Source: Nitzschia sp. DOCU1
Lineage: Eukaryota > Bacillariophyta > Bacillariophyceae > Bacillariales > Bacillariaceae
Assembly (NCBI GenBank): GCA_951394045.1
Contig: OX595989.1
Coordinates: 1,240,001-1,304,000 of the forward strand
DNA length: 64,000 bases
Direction: 5' to 3'
Below are positions 21,083 through 33,065 of the stretch, piece after piece (within the stretch, counting starts at the first letter, position 1; every line of letters begins with the position of its first letter). The notes under the pieces are model-generated. The model made no database searches. It saw only the letters and a program-made list of their open reading frames with translations, and was not told the DNA's origin. Position numbers and translations under genes: made by a program.

Positions 21083-23034
21083 ATGGACCCTCGATTGTCT
21101 TCCTCCATGGTCGGTCCCACGAATAGCAACAATACTCGTCGACGAGCCCCGATACCGCGACCATGGTTGATGGACCATCATCACCTTCCTCCCCCCGTCC
21201 ATCCACTTCATCACCACCATCATCATCATCACAATCCAAATTATCGATATGGCCCACCTCCTCTCATGGGTGCCCCGGCGTATCCCATCATGACAATGAC
21301 AAATGGCGCATTTGAGCCTGATTCCATGGACTTGCTGCCACAACAAGACTGGACCGTGTCGTGGAATAAATTGTCGTGTTGCTTTTGTTTAAAGGAGAAA
21401 ACATCGAGCCAAAAGAACAATCCTTCCTCGTCAACGTCATCGCCGTGGCATCACAACGATCATGTGGCGTTTCCGGCATTTCTGCGACGGAATTCTTCCA
21501 GTTCATTGCTAGATCAAAATGATGTCTATCCAGTGAGTTTCATTTGTTTGTGTCATGAATGTCTGCGGAACGACGACAAAGGAAGGGTGTTGTTTCTCAA
21601 TACTTACGCTGGGGTGGCTGATTTTGTGCTGTAGCTTAATACTTACGTTCTCTTTCTTTTCTTTGCGGTCTACAGAGTAGTGGTTCTGTTTCCAGTTTTA
21701 CCGATACGTCGTCGTCGTCTTCATCATCTTCCGATGGTCCTAGGAGACGGGTGGTACGAAACGACACTTTTGATTCAGAAGAATTGCGGCGTCCCATTAC
21801 ACCCCCACCGCGAGCGTCGACACCGCCTCCCAATCCAGTCACACACAAACCAGCCACCATTAGTAACCGCTGTCAATCGGCGGGTTTGCCGCCTCCCATG
21901 AATAATACGTTCAACAATACTAACGGTTGGGGAAATACTCTTGCCCCTCAACCACAACAGCCGCCAGCACGGCAACGCATTGATAGTGGCATGTACTCGG
22001 GGACTACCAATTCGAGTCGACATCGAAGACAGCGCCAATTTCAATTTTCCAACAAAAGTATGGAACAAATTTGGCAGGGCAAGGCTGGGGAGGAACAGTT
22101 GTCTCTTCCCCCACTTCCTTCCGTGGTGTCGTTACAACACACCCACATGGCGACGCCCCATGACAGTGGCTACATTAGTGCCCTGGACGATAGCGAAGAC
22201 TGGGGGGCTCACGACCATAGTATGGGGAGCTATTATGATGGAGATTACGATGACGACGACGATGATCCCAACGGCGAGGACAACAGTCCCTTTGCTCAAT
22301 TGCAACAACGCAAGGTGGCCCGAAACGGCAATACTACTACGGAAAGGAGGCGGAGAAAGGGCGGTGATCGTCCCCCCAAAGCATCCTCCTCTGGTGGGGC
22401 TGCTAGACAGAGCAAAAAGGCTAGTCGGGATGACAAGACCAGCAGCGGGAACCAAAATGGACAACGTCCACCGCCCAAAAAGCCAGAACCGACCACCGGG
22501 ATGGTTCCAGTCTACCTTCCCAAGGAGTTGCGTCTGGACAATGCCACCGAGGGCAACTTGGTGGTTTCCGGCTGGGTGGCAGTCTCGATTGGATCGTCTT
22601 TGGAGGAACGATTTCACCATGGATCGAAACGCATTGACGCCAAGGATATCATGTATCTTCGTATTGTGGATGTCTTTGATGGCGCCATTATCTTTCTTCA
22701 TAAGTCTTGCGAGGGAAACCAAATTCAGCACGAATTACACCTGCGACGTGACTGGATGTGCTCCTCGCGAGAGATTTCCAGTCGCATTGGACGCTGTGTC
22801 CACATTGCGTCTCGATCCAATCCCGCCTTTTGCATTGCGGATTTACTTCCCGTCAGTCTGGACGAATCCTTCTTTCCAGAAAAGAATCAGCTAGTGTCGG
22901 CGCAGCAATTTGCCAAACAGCACGATCGTCTCTTTGTGGCAGGCAAGGGCAAAGTCTATGCTCCGGATGAGCAACATGATGCAGCGATGTATATCATGTT
23001 TTCCTTGGATGCCCTCATCAAAAACTGCCTATAG
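21083..23034 (+). CDS. His-rich hypothetical protein with conserved C-terminal domain
   Basis: Exons 21083-21532 and 21676-23034 join across a 143-nt intron to give 602 residues. The N terminus holds an eight-His run within a Pro/His-rich stretch (about 31-52), and the middle is Ser, Pro, Asp and Gln rich (disordered), including a short acidic run (DDDDDD) and a basic block (ERRRRKGG). The C-terminal 190 residues are compact and non-repetitive, starting near MVPVYLPKEL and containing GWVAVSIGSS and LRIVDVFDGAIIF; this looks like a folded beta-rich domain that I cannot name. There is no signal peptide. It could be a regulatory or metal-binding protein, but no function is claimed. Confidence 0.7.
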
Positions 23035-23859
23035 TAAGTGTACTATAAATATAAATCGTGCAATGTAGAATGTCGGACTACTATTAGATGTCAGATTGCG
23101 GTAGTTCTGGGACGTGACTCCTCGCTGGTACAGACAAAGGGACCAAACCCGTGCAGGACTACTAGCAGAGCTGTAGCAGTATATAGTGCCTTGACCGGCA
23201 ACCTACTGCATTGGCGCTCTGCTTCTTGCCAGGGGTGGCCGGCTCATTTCGAAACTACTACAGTAGTGTAGCTGAAGTTGAAAAGCGTGGCCTGTTGTTG
23301 TGCTACTTGAAATGAAGTCTGCGATATCGCACTTTCATAGACAGAATGACACTTGACTTGATCTATCCAAGATCTTGGGTGGCATGACGAATGACTTCAT
23401 TTCCAGATTTGCTAAAGACCTGGGATCTAGCGGCAACATTCAGCACGTTTCTCATCCGGTGGCATTGTCTTGCTGGCCCCATTGACAGATTGGGACAATC
23501 GATGACATCATTTTGTGGTCGCACGTCACGTCCCTCCAGAGTGGGCAAAATTGATCTACAGACAAGCAGCATCGTGATATTACCCATCGTAAAGCTACTG
23601 TAGATGAGTGCAACGATGATTCGTCGGTCTCAGTAGCAGAGCTGGTCGGGTAGCAACCAGCCCTGCCATTGTTCCGACCACGACAACGACGGCCTGATTC
23701 GGTTCTAGAAGTGATGTATCGAAATAGTCATTTACAAGCTATGCGAAATGGTTGGGAGGGGGGCAGTAGATGGGCAGAGAATACTGGAAAGAACATCTGC
23801 TGCAAGTATGATGGCCCAGCAGACATCAGCAGCAGACATCAAAGAGCAGACCCCCAAAA
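23035..23859. other. Convergent intergenic region
   Basis: About 0.8 kb lie between the ends of the His-rich gene and the globin gene. No coding or RNA feature is recognised. Confidence 0.35.
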
Positions 23860-24497
23860 TTAACGCTTGATCTTTTGCGCACGAATCATATCGTACGACA
23901 GAGCCCCATAAACTTCGACCCATGCATCCTTCATTTCGTCCGTAAACCTGTCTCCAAGTTGCTCCTTGACTGCGTGAATCAAAGCTCGGCCCATACTGGG
24001 GAAATATTCGGGCTTGACTCCATAACCCACGTGTTTGGCGCCAAGGTCAAGAAGGATTTCCGTCAAAAGTTCGATATCAGGTCCAAGCATACCCAGAGCC
24101 TTGTCAATCATCTGGATGAAATACTTGGCGTGCTTGATAAACCGCGGAGCTTTTGCCAGCTCTTTCGCGACATCTGCTTTCTTGTCAAATCCAAAGATGG
24201 CCTTGGCCTCAGGTTCCAGCTCGAAAAGCCTACAATTCAAAGTGAAACGAAAGTGAGATATCACACACATGGTTATAGTGGGTATAGACACAGTAGCTCA
24301 GAAAGAAGACAAACTGCAGGTCGATTCCACGCCCAACAGATGGCGGACATCAAAATGACCGCGACGCTCCGGGCGTCGAAAACTCACTTTCGGAACAAAG
24401 CAACACCAGTCTTCTCTTCGTAGTCTGGCAGCCTTCGGATCTCCTCCCAACTGTCAATGACGTTGGAGACTGTCGAATAACTCATATCAGCGACCAT
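23860..24497 (-). CDS. Neuroglobin-like globin
   Basis: Exons 24497-24388 and 24229-23860 join across a 158-nt intron to give 159 residues. It is a single-domain three-over-three globin that binds heme. Visible landmarks are Trp17 in helix A, the CD-corner Phe in AIFGF (about 48-51), the distal His70 in FIKHAKYFI and the proximal His103 in LGAKHVGYGVKPEYF, all in the order and spacing of neuroglobin and cytoglobin-type proteins. The splice junction restores the conserved FRKLFELEPEAK. There is no targeting signal, so it is probably cytosolic. Roles may include O2 or NO sensing or scavenging; the chemistry cannot be told here. Confidence 0.9.
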
Positions 24498-25497
24498 GGT
24501 TGCAGTTGTGTTTTTGTTTGATCAAAATAACGAAAGTAGATAAAGACAGTAACGAGGATGACACCACAAAATTTGGCTGCCGGGGTGAAATTATGTCTTC
24601 CATGATGTGTTCGGCTCCTCTATTTCTCGGTGGCGGTCACAGAAGGCGCCGGCGAGGGGCGAGGGGGCGACGATCCTGTACAAAAGTCTACGGGAGCTAA
24701 CGTAAAATTTTGGGGAATAGCCTCGACGTGTAGTGTAACGTATGGGAACGATGGGGTTGTGACGGCCTTCTGCGGCTTCGGCGTTCTATGCTAGAAAGGC
24801 CCTACCTGCATTTACTGCCACGAGAACAGTAGAATCGGCTGTCATTTCTTCGCGGCGGCGTTCGTTCAGCGAAGCGCATTCGCCCGAAGGCGCAAATCAC
24901 CGCCCCAGAATAAGACAGATGTTTTGTTATTAAGTACTGAATTTGTAAACATAGAGACTTGCTAACTTATCATGGTTATTTTACTCGTTCTGAGAAAACC
25001 TATTGATCATGCAAAGCTTAAAGCAAAACCTTTGGATTCATTCCTCCGACGTCCCTTCTTACCGAATATAGTCATAATAGACATTTTGAGATTTACCGGT
25101 ACCTGCATAAAATATAGCCAAATCCTGAAGAATAGAAATGTCAAGAGGATCCGGTATCAAAAAATCTAGTACAGTCGAGTGGGTTCGGAATAGCAGTTCG
25201 ACAGCTGCTATGACCGTAGTCAAAGAAAAAATTGAAACGCTCCTCACGTTTTCGGCGGCTGTTCGCAGCTTATGATGATGCGCCGAGGGAAGGAATCCTT
25301 CGATGGAAAGAGGATCCCTTTTCTGAACGGACGTCGCAACGGGCTTGTCATCGTTCTGAGATCGCAAGTCCTCGCTCTGGATCCATCAGGAAAAGTAAAT
25401 CTTGGATGCATCCATTGCGGCTTTCTACCTTGGAATATCAAGAAAGCTCCCCAGACGGAAGTGTCAGCCGTCGTTTGCCGTCGTGAATTTCGTCATC
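24498..25497. other. Divergent intergenic region
   Basis: One kb separates two divergent starts. A GC-rich block lies around 24640-24900, then an AT-rich part. No feature is supported. Confidence 0.35.
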
Positions 25498-26790
25498 ATG
25501 CCGGTAAATGGAAATTGCCTATCGCTCAATCTAGAATCGGACAGTCGGGTCCTGGTGTCGGCTCTGCAAGACGCAATGGAAAACGAAGTCATCGAAGAGA
25601 TTGGATTTCACGCTGTTACCTTTGATGAAGTCGTGTCGTCTGCCTTATCCGAGCTCCTTCGACACAAAGATCGTCAGTGGAAAACACTTGAATTTGTAAA
25701 TTGTCGGGGGCAGATCGAGCATGCTATGGATTTGGCATTGTCGACTGATCGGGTCGAGAGTTTTCACCTGGTTCGGAATATTGAGAGGTTTGACGGGTAC
25801 GGAAGGCTTGGTGCGAATCTTCAAACATCGACAGCACTAAAACGGCTACGACTTACATCTACGGTCCGTCGCGTCGATGCCGTTCTATTAGCGGAGGGTT
25901 TCGCAACTTGCAGGAGCTTGGAGAGTGTTGACCTCCGATGGAGCGTTTTTGAAGAGGGGAGTATGGAAATTTTTGCGACTGTCGGGCTGGCAAGAAATGT
26001 TAGTCTCAAAGCCCTCGAATTTTATGGCTGCGCATTGAGTGACGATGACCTTTGCCATATCTTTACCGCCCTGAAGGGCCATCCAACCCTTGAAACTCTC
26101 ATGTTAAATGGCAACAAATGTGAGGAGAGGGGTTCTATAGAGTTGGCTAACATGTTATCGGTGGAAGGATGCATGCTTAAGAAGCTTGATTTGAGTTTTC
26201 AACGTTTGGATCAGGGTAAGATTCTTAACTTTTCACCTCTGACACACGCACTGACTACGAACCGGTCCATCGAGACACTGGATCTGACAGGTAATGCTCT
26301 GCCTGACGAAGATGCTGAGCGCATAGCTCATGTTTTGCGAAATAATAAAACAATTCAGGAGCTCTATCTAGCGAGAAATAAATTTACTGATGTCGGTGTC
26401 ACGGCAATTGCACGAACGCTCCCAAACATGGAGGGTCTCAAAAAGCTGTCATTATGGGGAAATCCTTTCGGGGAGGATGGAGCGCGGGAGCTTCTGAATG
26501 GAATGGTTCAGAACATGGCTCTTTGTGATTTACATCTTTTTCGCCAATTCAGATGCAGTGACCAGATTCAATATTTTACGAACATCAACCGGGGTGGTCG
26601 AAAGCTACTGCAAGAACCACCCAACGAGGTACCGATGGCCTTGTGGCCGCTGGTACTGGAGCGTGCTAATACAATGAAGATGCCGCCGCGAAGAAAAGAG
26701 GAAGAAAATAAAAGGGCAAGAGTTGATATGCTCTACTGTCTGTTACGGGGGCCTGTTCTGTTTGCGCGGGGGTTCGACTTGGGCACCTGA
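25498..26790 (+). CDS. Leucine-rich repeat protein, ribonuclease-inhibitor type
   Basis: This 430-residue intronless protein has no signal peptide. The first ATG is at 25498; the open frame upstream lacks an ATG. From about residue 100 it holds RI-type LRRs of about 28 residues, such as LETLMLNGNKCEERGSIELA, IETLDLTGNALPDEDAERIA, IQELYLARNKFTDVGVTAIA and LKKLSLWGNPFGEDGARELL. Such horseshoe proteins bind partner proteins; in plants and animals they occur in NLRs and RanGAP, but no NB-ARC or GAP motif is seen here. The tail is basic (PPRRKEEENKRAR). A cytosolic scaffold role is likely; the partner is unknown. Confidence 0.85.
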   Translation: MPVNGNCLSLNLESDSRVLVSALQDAMENEVIEEIGFHAVTFDEVVSSALSELLRHKDRQWKTLEFVNCRGQIEHAMDLALSTDRVESFHLVRNIERFDGYGRLGANLQTSTALKRLRLTSTVRRVDAVLLAEGFATCRSLESVDLRWSVFEEGSMEIFATVGLARNVSLKALEFYGCALSDDDLCHIFTALKGHPTLETLMLNGNKCEERGSIELANMLSVEGCMLKKLDLSFQRLDQGKILNFSPLTHALTTNRSIETLDLTGNALPDEDAERIAHVLRNNKTIQELYLARNKFTDVGVTAIARTLPNMEGLKKLSLWGNPFGEDGARELLNGMVQNMALCDLHLFRQFRCSDQIQYFTNINRGGRKLLQEPPNEVPMALWPLVLERANTMKMPPRRKEEENKRARVDMLYCLLRGPVLFARGFDLGT

Positions 26791-26884
26791 AGCCATTGTT
26801 CAGACGCGTAAATAGTTACCCTCTACTCTAGCCAAACGCCACAATGAAACGAACCTACTAGTACTCAGCTTTGTGTCTCTTGAT

Positions 26885-29779
26885 CTACGAGCGCAACAAA
26901 AAGGAGCCAAAGGATGCCACTGAGCCCGTGTCATTGTCCAGCTTCGGCGACTGGGCTCCAGCTCCACCCCGTACCTGTGCCTCGTTGTTAATGAGGCCCT
27001 GCTCCTTGAGAAACTTCAATTGTTGAGCCCGTTGAAGGGCTTGTCGTTCTGCCAAAGACAAACTGATAGTCTGAGGATTCGATACGCAGTGTTAGAACAT
27101 TGTCTGGGTCTCTGGCTTATTATCGTGGCAAATCTGGCAGCCACTTACCCCTGATGCCTGAGAATCCGTTTCTCCCGTTTTCTTCTCTTCCTCGTGCCTT
27201 GACACTCGAGAATGGTTTTCATCCTCAGGGCCGTCCATATCGTCCATGTTGACCTCTGTGCTCACATAAGAGCTTTCATAGTCCGATCCAGCGTCGACTC
27301 CCAAGAGACTCGAATCAAGGGCCCTCTCCAACTTCTGCCCCAAATTGGAAAAGAAAGATCCCCCTGATGCCGAATTGTTTGAGCTGATAGCACTGGGAGT
27401 CAGCCTGGATGGTTCTTTGCGGGCGGAAGCAGAGGAGCTTCCTCGGAGCGGAGTTATATTAGTGGGGTTCTGGGGTTGAGTGCCCCCTCCATTGCTTTGG
27501 AAGAGACGGACACGAACGGGAGTCGTTTGGCGATCGGCTTCGATTCGAGCTCGTTGCGCCACGCTCAATTTCGGCTTTGACCCCATGCTCGACACGGAAT
27601 GAGCATCCCCGTACGTATCTCGATCCCGACGCGGAGTTTGAGGCTTGGGTGGAGCCAGATCATTGTAACGAGATACTTCTGGTCGAGGCCGAGTCGCCGA
27701 ATGGGTCGACATGATCGTATCCAGCTTGGGCTGTGTGGACGGTAGAGATCCCTTTTCGCTTCGCTCCTCTGAAACCCCACCAATAATAATAGACGGAGGG
27801 CCGCCCATCAATGCATGGTGCTGCATGTTTCGCGGAGACGCACCCATGCCTCGCTGTTGCTGCTGATGAATAAAAAAGGCCGCGTCAAATTGCTTCTGGG
27901 TTCGATCTTCAGTCAATTCTGACATGTGCGATTTCGCGTCGTCGTCAATAGAACGTCGGTGAGCCGAACTAGTTTTCTTGCGAGAGGAGGAAAGGGGCTT
28001 CGTGCGCTCTTTAACGGGGTCATCTGCATCTTCTTCTTCTTCATCATCGTCGTCGTCATCGTCATCCACGACATGGTGCTCCACGTCTTCATCTTCCGGT
28101 TGGACGGACGATGGAGTATTGACGATAAGGCTGGCATACTCGCGGCGTCCACTGGGCGTGTATGCTCGATTGACGACACTACGCGGGGCCGACGGTGAAG
28201 TAGGAATCGTGACATCCATATTATGGTAGCTCGCGTGTTCTCCATAGACACTACCACCGTACTGACTTCCAGCCGCCGACATCCCAGTTGACATCATTTC
28301 CATCATGTTTTGTTGAACCTTAACCTGGGATTCCATCTTCTCAACATAACGTTCGAGCAACTTGGCCTTTTGGCGTTCCTGTTCCGCTTCCATTTTGACA
28401 GAAGACTCTTTGTGCTTGAACAAGTCGAGCTGCGAGTGCGCTTCTTCGAGTTTCTTGCGCAACTCAATGACTTCCTTCTTGAGGATTTTCTTGTGCGATT
28501 GCAACTCTCCAATCTTTGTGCGCGTAGACGATTGATACATAGTAGTCTCCATGCGCTGAGATGCTAGATCCTTTTGAACATCCTGCAGCTCCTTCTGAGA
28601 CTGGATGAACTTTTGAGTGATGGTCTCGACTTGGGCTTGCCACGTGCCCTGCTGTTGCTTCATTTCTTCCTTGAGCTGCGCAAGCTCCGATTCGAGTTGC
28701 TGAACCCGAGTTGAATCTCCTTCTTGCTTCGACTGCAACTGCTTTTCCAGTTCCTGAATATTCGTGTCAGAATCCTGGCACGTTTCTTCCAAGACGCGAG
28801 TGTAATCACAAAGCAACTGAACGGCCGCTAGAATACCCAAATCTTGAGCCTGAATCGTTTCAAGATCGGTACGATATGCCCGCTTGGCTGGCACCCCACT
28901 ATCTGCGCGCTCCAAGGTGTCTCCCACTAATCGCAAACAGGATCGTCGCGTGTCTTCCATCTGACTCCTGACCCGATACAATTCGTCCTGTTGCGCTTCT
29001 GCTTGAGATTGAGCTGCTTCCAAATCGGAATGCAGCACTTGCAGCTGCTGCGCAAATCCATCACAGACTTGTCGATAGGCTTCTTTTTCATCGACTAGAG
29101 AGGAATGACGGTTCTGCAAGAGGGCTTGATTCCACTCTTCTCCTTCGTCTTCATTGTTCGCGCAAAAGTAAAAGCTACGCAGATCCGGATTGACCGTTTC
29201 ATCACCGGCGAGTTCCATCAATAGTTGATTTTGACTATTGCGATGGACCGTAGTGTAACACTCCAGATCAATAATACCTGCCGGTTGCAGAGTCGACTGC
29301 GCCTGATCCGTCAGGTTTTCATTTTCCGTAGTGGGCGGATTTTGTGGCGTATGATGGGCGTGATTGGCTAACACAGCGTAAAGAGACGAACGTGGATGAT
29401 GCTGTTTGAGGGCTCCTCGTTTCCCATAACCTTGTCTCACTGCCTTATTCAATTCTTCTTGCTGTTTGGGAGTTAACACAGGCGTTTGACAGGGTTGACT
29501 GGGATGTGCATCAAAGTAGTATAAAAACGTATGGGGCACCACACAGCAATAACGCGCCTGCCAAACATGCTGCTCATTGCGTTTGAATAACCACCCACTC
29601 TTTGTACTCAACAACCCCAGAACATCAGGGGTACGAGGAGGAGCCGATTTGATGGTGCAAGTGGTGTTCAAGTTGCTAAACCACAGTGAATTGGTCAAGG
29701 AGGTTCGGTTCAAGACCGCCCGCTTAGCATCCTCACTCGCCTGACTAATTTGAGCGGACAATCCTTGCTTAGCAGCCAT
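26885..29779 (-). CDS. PH-domain coiled-coil protein
   Basis: Exon 1 is 29779-27149 and exon 2 is 27070-26885, with a 78-nt intron; the product has 938 residues. A pleckstrin homology domain (about 55-230, with an inserted loop) starts SGWLFKRNEQHVWQARYCCV and ends with a WNQALLQNR helix. It is followed by a long Gln/Glu-rich coiled coil (about 240-510), then a disordered Ser/Pro region with an acidic run of Asp and Glu. The last exon restores a compact C-terminal helix, SLSLAERQALQRAQQLKFLK, followed by EQGLI, a pattern recurring in stramenopile proteins. Without splicing the frame runs into the intron and ends differently. It is likely a membrane-phosphoinositide-binding scaffold or trafficking protein. 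Confidence 0.85.
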
Positions 29780-30364
29780 GCTAACAGCTTCCAACTATCT
29801 CCTCCCCCACGATTAAGACTGGAGGGACACTGAGTGTTATTCTGGGTGTTATCCCTTTTGATGGACCCAAAGAAGACACCTTGCTCACTGCAGCAGCAAT
29901 CTCAAGGGCAAACGACAAAAATTTTAGTAGGGTTTCTCGCGAGATTTCTTTCAAACAAAATCGCCGCTCTTGCAGTTCGTATGAGCGAACGGATGATAGT
30001 TCTTTTACTCGGGCGGCGGGCTGGCTTGCATTGGGCAGATATTTAGAATGTTAAATATACAGTGACGTAGCTAATTAAATGATGCATCGGCATTCATCGG
30101 TAGGCATGCGGGCCTCTCCCAAGACCTACTCGAAGCACAAGCGCCGAAAAATGACCCCTGGATCGACTCGATCGATTGGTTAAAGGGCCAAGAACCCGTC
30201 ATAAAAATTTCGCAATGCTTTTGCCGATGGACCATGGCGACGAGAGAGATTGAGAAAGATATCCTCGTAGACGCGAACGCCTATCATAGTTGCCAGTTAT
30301 ATTGCTTTCCCCTCAAGTGAAGGAATTGACAGTGTTTAGTTGCTTTCAACCATATAGATTTCGA
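29780..30364. promoter_or_regulatory. Divergent promoter region
   Basis: This 585-nt spacer lies between two divergent starts. No distinctive motif is recognised and no gene is supported. Confidence 0.35.
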
Positions 30365-31777
30365 ATGATAGAAGGCACAATGACGACGAGGACAGGCTCT
30401 CAAATTCGGGCATCTTTTGTCAATCCTCAGGGAATCGTGACAACACTTCGGCTAGGATTCCCATGGACAATCATGACTCCTCTCCTTTTGCTTATGACGC
30501 ATCTCCCATCGGCACTTGGATTTGCCAACAACCTGATTGTTACCAGCATGGGTTGTATGACAGAATTGGATACCTCCGAAGTCATTATGAATCAAAGGGT
30601 CACATCTCCTGAGGACTCCGATTTTCCCAAGATGCACTTGGCCGTGTTCGTGGACGACAATCACATTGAATCTCCCTATCACTACAAACCCGCTCAAGGA
30701 TCCACTACAGCAGAGTTGACTATTGCCTTTGTGAATCCTTATACTCTGGACGAGTTTCCCGAGAAAAACGACTTGCAATTTATCATTCAGCTACAAGACA
30801 GTTCGGGTAGTCCTCCTGGAATATCGGCAGAGTTTTCCAGTGGGGGGACGATTGGATGCGAGGGAAATCAACGAGTATCATCAAAGTGGAAAGATAATGA
30901 GGGACAAGTGCAGTTGCAAATTCATGATGTTTCGGCGTCCTTCAAGTTATGGGCTGGTTGGGCTACAGGGCAAAATGCGGTCCGATTGACTCCGACGCTC
31001 ATATTAGAACCGGCGCCGTTCGCAGAGGACGAGGGTGAAGCAGCAGACGTGATTTTGGAGGACCCAGCGAAAAAAGCCGCAGAAAACCTTATTGAGCCTG
31101 AAAAGGAGATACAAGCCGAACAAGTAGTCAAAACCATTCACGAAGATCCGCTGCCAGATGCGAAACCGAAAAAGAGTCCCGAAGGCCAAGAACCAAAAGT
31201 GGCAGACAAGCTACCCGAGGACGGTGAAGCGAATGCCAAAGGGTCGATTTCAAAAGAAGAAGAAATAGAGCGAGAGTTGGCTCACATGAAGGGTGAGCAC
31301 AAGCACAAGGCTCCTCCCAGAAATGAGGGGGCTCCCAAAGTGGTGACTCCGGACGAGAAAAAGGGCGAGCCCTTGAAGGCACGCAACAAGAAGGAGTTCA
31401 TGGAGGCAGCCCAGAAAATCAAAGAGATTCGAAAAGTAAAGGGTCGGGTGGAAGATGGAGAAGCAACCCTCAAAGAGCACGTACCATCCGAGGACACAGC
31501 AGATCTGAAGCCTCTTCCGAAGGATCGTATGAAGCTTGCTGACAAACGGCGGGAAAGGCAAAAAGCTAAATTCGATGAAGAACAACGACGAATCGACTTG
31601 GCGGCGCAAATGGAACGAAATTTCCCTGATCAACGATCGTTTCGGGTGCGTTATGAGAAAGGTGTGGAACTAGATACGAGGAGCCACCTGATGGCTTCTT
31701 CGTTCTTTCTCCTGTCCATGGGGGCCATTCTATTTATCGTTGGGAAAAAGCGAGAAAAGGGACGAAGAGATCTGTAG
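30365..31777 (+). CDS. Type I membrane protein with charged stalk
   Basis: This 470-residue intronless protein has no recognised family. A hydrophobic segment (TPLLLLMTHLPSALGF, about 37-52) looks like a signal peptide or signal anchor; translation could start at the ATG at 30365, 30380 or 30473, the last giving a normal signal peptide. A lumenal domain of about 170 residues follows, with few cysteines and beta-strand character (GCMTELDTSEVI to about 225). A long Lys/Glu/Pro-rich stalk (about 230-430) is predicted to be extended or helical. One transmembrane segment lies near the C terminus (MASSFFLLSMGAILFIV) with a basic tail (GKKREKGRRDL). The design suggests an ER or secretory-pathway single-pass protein. 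Confidence 0.7.
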   Translation: MIEGTMTTRTGSQIRASFVNPQGIVTTLRLGFPWTIMTPLLLLMTHLPSALGFANNLIVTSMGCMTELDTSEVIMNQRVTSPEDSDFPKMHLAVFVDDNHIESPYHYKPAQGSTTAELTIAFVNPYTLDEFPEKNDLQFIIQLQDSSGSPPGISAEFSSGGTIGCEGNQRVSSKWKDNEGQVQLQIHDVSASFKLWAGWATGQNAVRLTPTLILEPAPFAEDEGEAADVILEDPAKKAAENLIEPEKEIQAEQVVKTIHEDPLPDAKPKKSPEGQEPKVADKLPEDGEANAKGSISKEEEIERELAHMKGEHKHKAPPRNEGAPKVVTPDEKKGEPLKARNKKEFMEAAQKIKEIRKVKGRVEDGEATLKEHVPSEDTADLKPLPKDRMKLADKRRERQKAKFDEEQRRIDLAAQMERNFPDQRSFRVRYEKGVELDTRSHLMASSFFLLSMGAILFIVGKKREKGRRDL

Positions 31778-31926
31778 CAATATTTTAGCATAATAGATTG
31801 TAGAGCCATCGGCACCATATCCTTGCAGTACTTGTTGTGCTCGTGGTTGTCGTCTTGTGTGGTTCTCGGGATATGGGCACTGTTCCTTAGCTGCGTATAT
31901 TTATTAGTTAACATTTGCGTCACCAT

Positions 31927-33065
31927 CTAATCACTCTTGAGAGACTTTCCTTTCGACTTTCCTCCCTTCACCTGGTACCGTTGCATGAAGAACTGCACAA
32001 ATAGCAACAAGTAACTTCCATACATGATCAAGGCGGCCGCATTGTTTTCCGGGCTGATAGCGCAATCCTTGGTATACGAACGGGGCAAGATGAATCCGAG
32101 GGCCGTCACACCGACTCCTACAACCATTTGTGAGATTTGCGAAACTGTAATCCAAATACTGTTGAACCATTTTGGCTTGAGTTTGACCGCCATCAAAAAG
32201 TAGTAAAAGTACATGATCGCATGGACACCATAGTTCATAGTCACAAAGAACAAACCCGCAGGCGCCTTGGTGACATATGCATGCCAGCAATACAGAAGCA
32301 CCGAGATGTGATGGTACCAGTGCAAGAAAATAAGAGGCTTCTTGTGGATCACAATGAAGAATGTATCAATAAGCTCGCTGCATTTTGTGGGGGGCGTAAG
32401 GAGATAGAACTGTCGTCAGACGACCCATGAACTCTGCTAGCAAAATCAAAAACATCCCCTCATCCAACAAGCTACGTACGGAAATTTGCTCAGGCAGAAC
32501 AGTTGCACCCAGAACCCCGTCGCTCCCGATCCAAAATGTGACTCAGGGTCAAAGCAAAGGTTATCTGTCATGCCATAATATACAAGATTGTGGATAAGCT
32601 GGGGCGCTGTCCTAGCAAATCCAATGGCAGAAAAGACCGACAGTCCCAAGTTCCACAACGCCATGCTAGTTCGCCAGTTCCATGCGGGGCGTCCATTGAA
32701 GTACGACTTTCCCAGCCCGATAAAGATACCATACAAAGTCACTGCCAAGACTGGGCACCAAGGATTTCCGACCATCCAATCGCGAACATAAACCGGATCA
32801 TAGGTGCTTTCGATGCTACACACACAAGATAATCATACGAAACAGCGTGTCAGATACCCATGTTAGAATCAAGCAAATTTCCTTTCCGGCACGTCGTCGT
32901 CCCCAGCATGAGTTGCAATCAAAGAGGCTCTGCCCCACTCGCTTACCTAAAGTATGTCTTTCCTAACGGTGTATTCGCATACAAGCACGGAAAGCTTTCA
33001 TACGGAAATCCTGCCGAATTTGTAAACAGGCAGGCACTGTTTTCGCCTGATGGGTACCAAGTCAT
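31927..33065 (-). CDS. ELO: ELOVL6-type fatty acid elongase, copy 1
   Basis: Three exons (33065-32947, 32815-32480, 32377-31927) join with matching phases to give 301 residues. It is the condensing enzyme (3-ketoacyl-CoA synthase) of ER fatty-acid elongation. The His box HWYHH is at 171-175, preceded by LIDTFFIVIHKKPL and followed by MNYGVHAIMYFYYFLMA, which fits the animal ELOVL3/6 type acting on saturated or monounsaturated C16-C18 chains, rather than the PUFA type. Several membrane helices are visible. An in-frame stop sits just before the ATG at 33065, fixing the start. The C terminus is Lys-rich (KGGKSKGKSLKSD). A paralogue lies at 36880-37650 in the opposite direction. Confidence 0.92.

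Noticed and set aside
21195..21235. CAC/CAT codon run as a microsatellite
   Set aside because: It encodes the His run of the gene at 21083-23034, so it is explained by coding, although its length may vary between strains.
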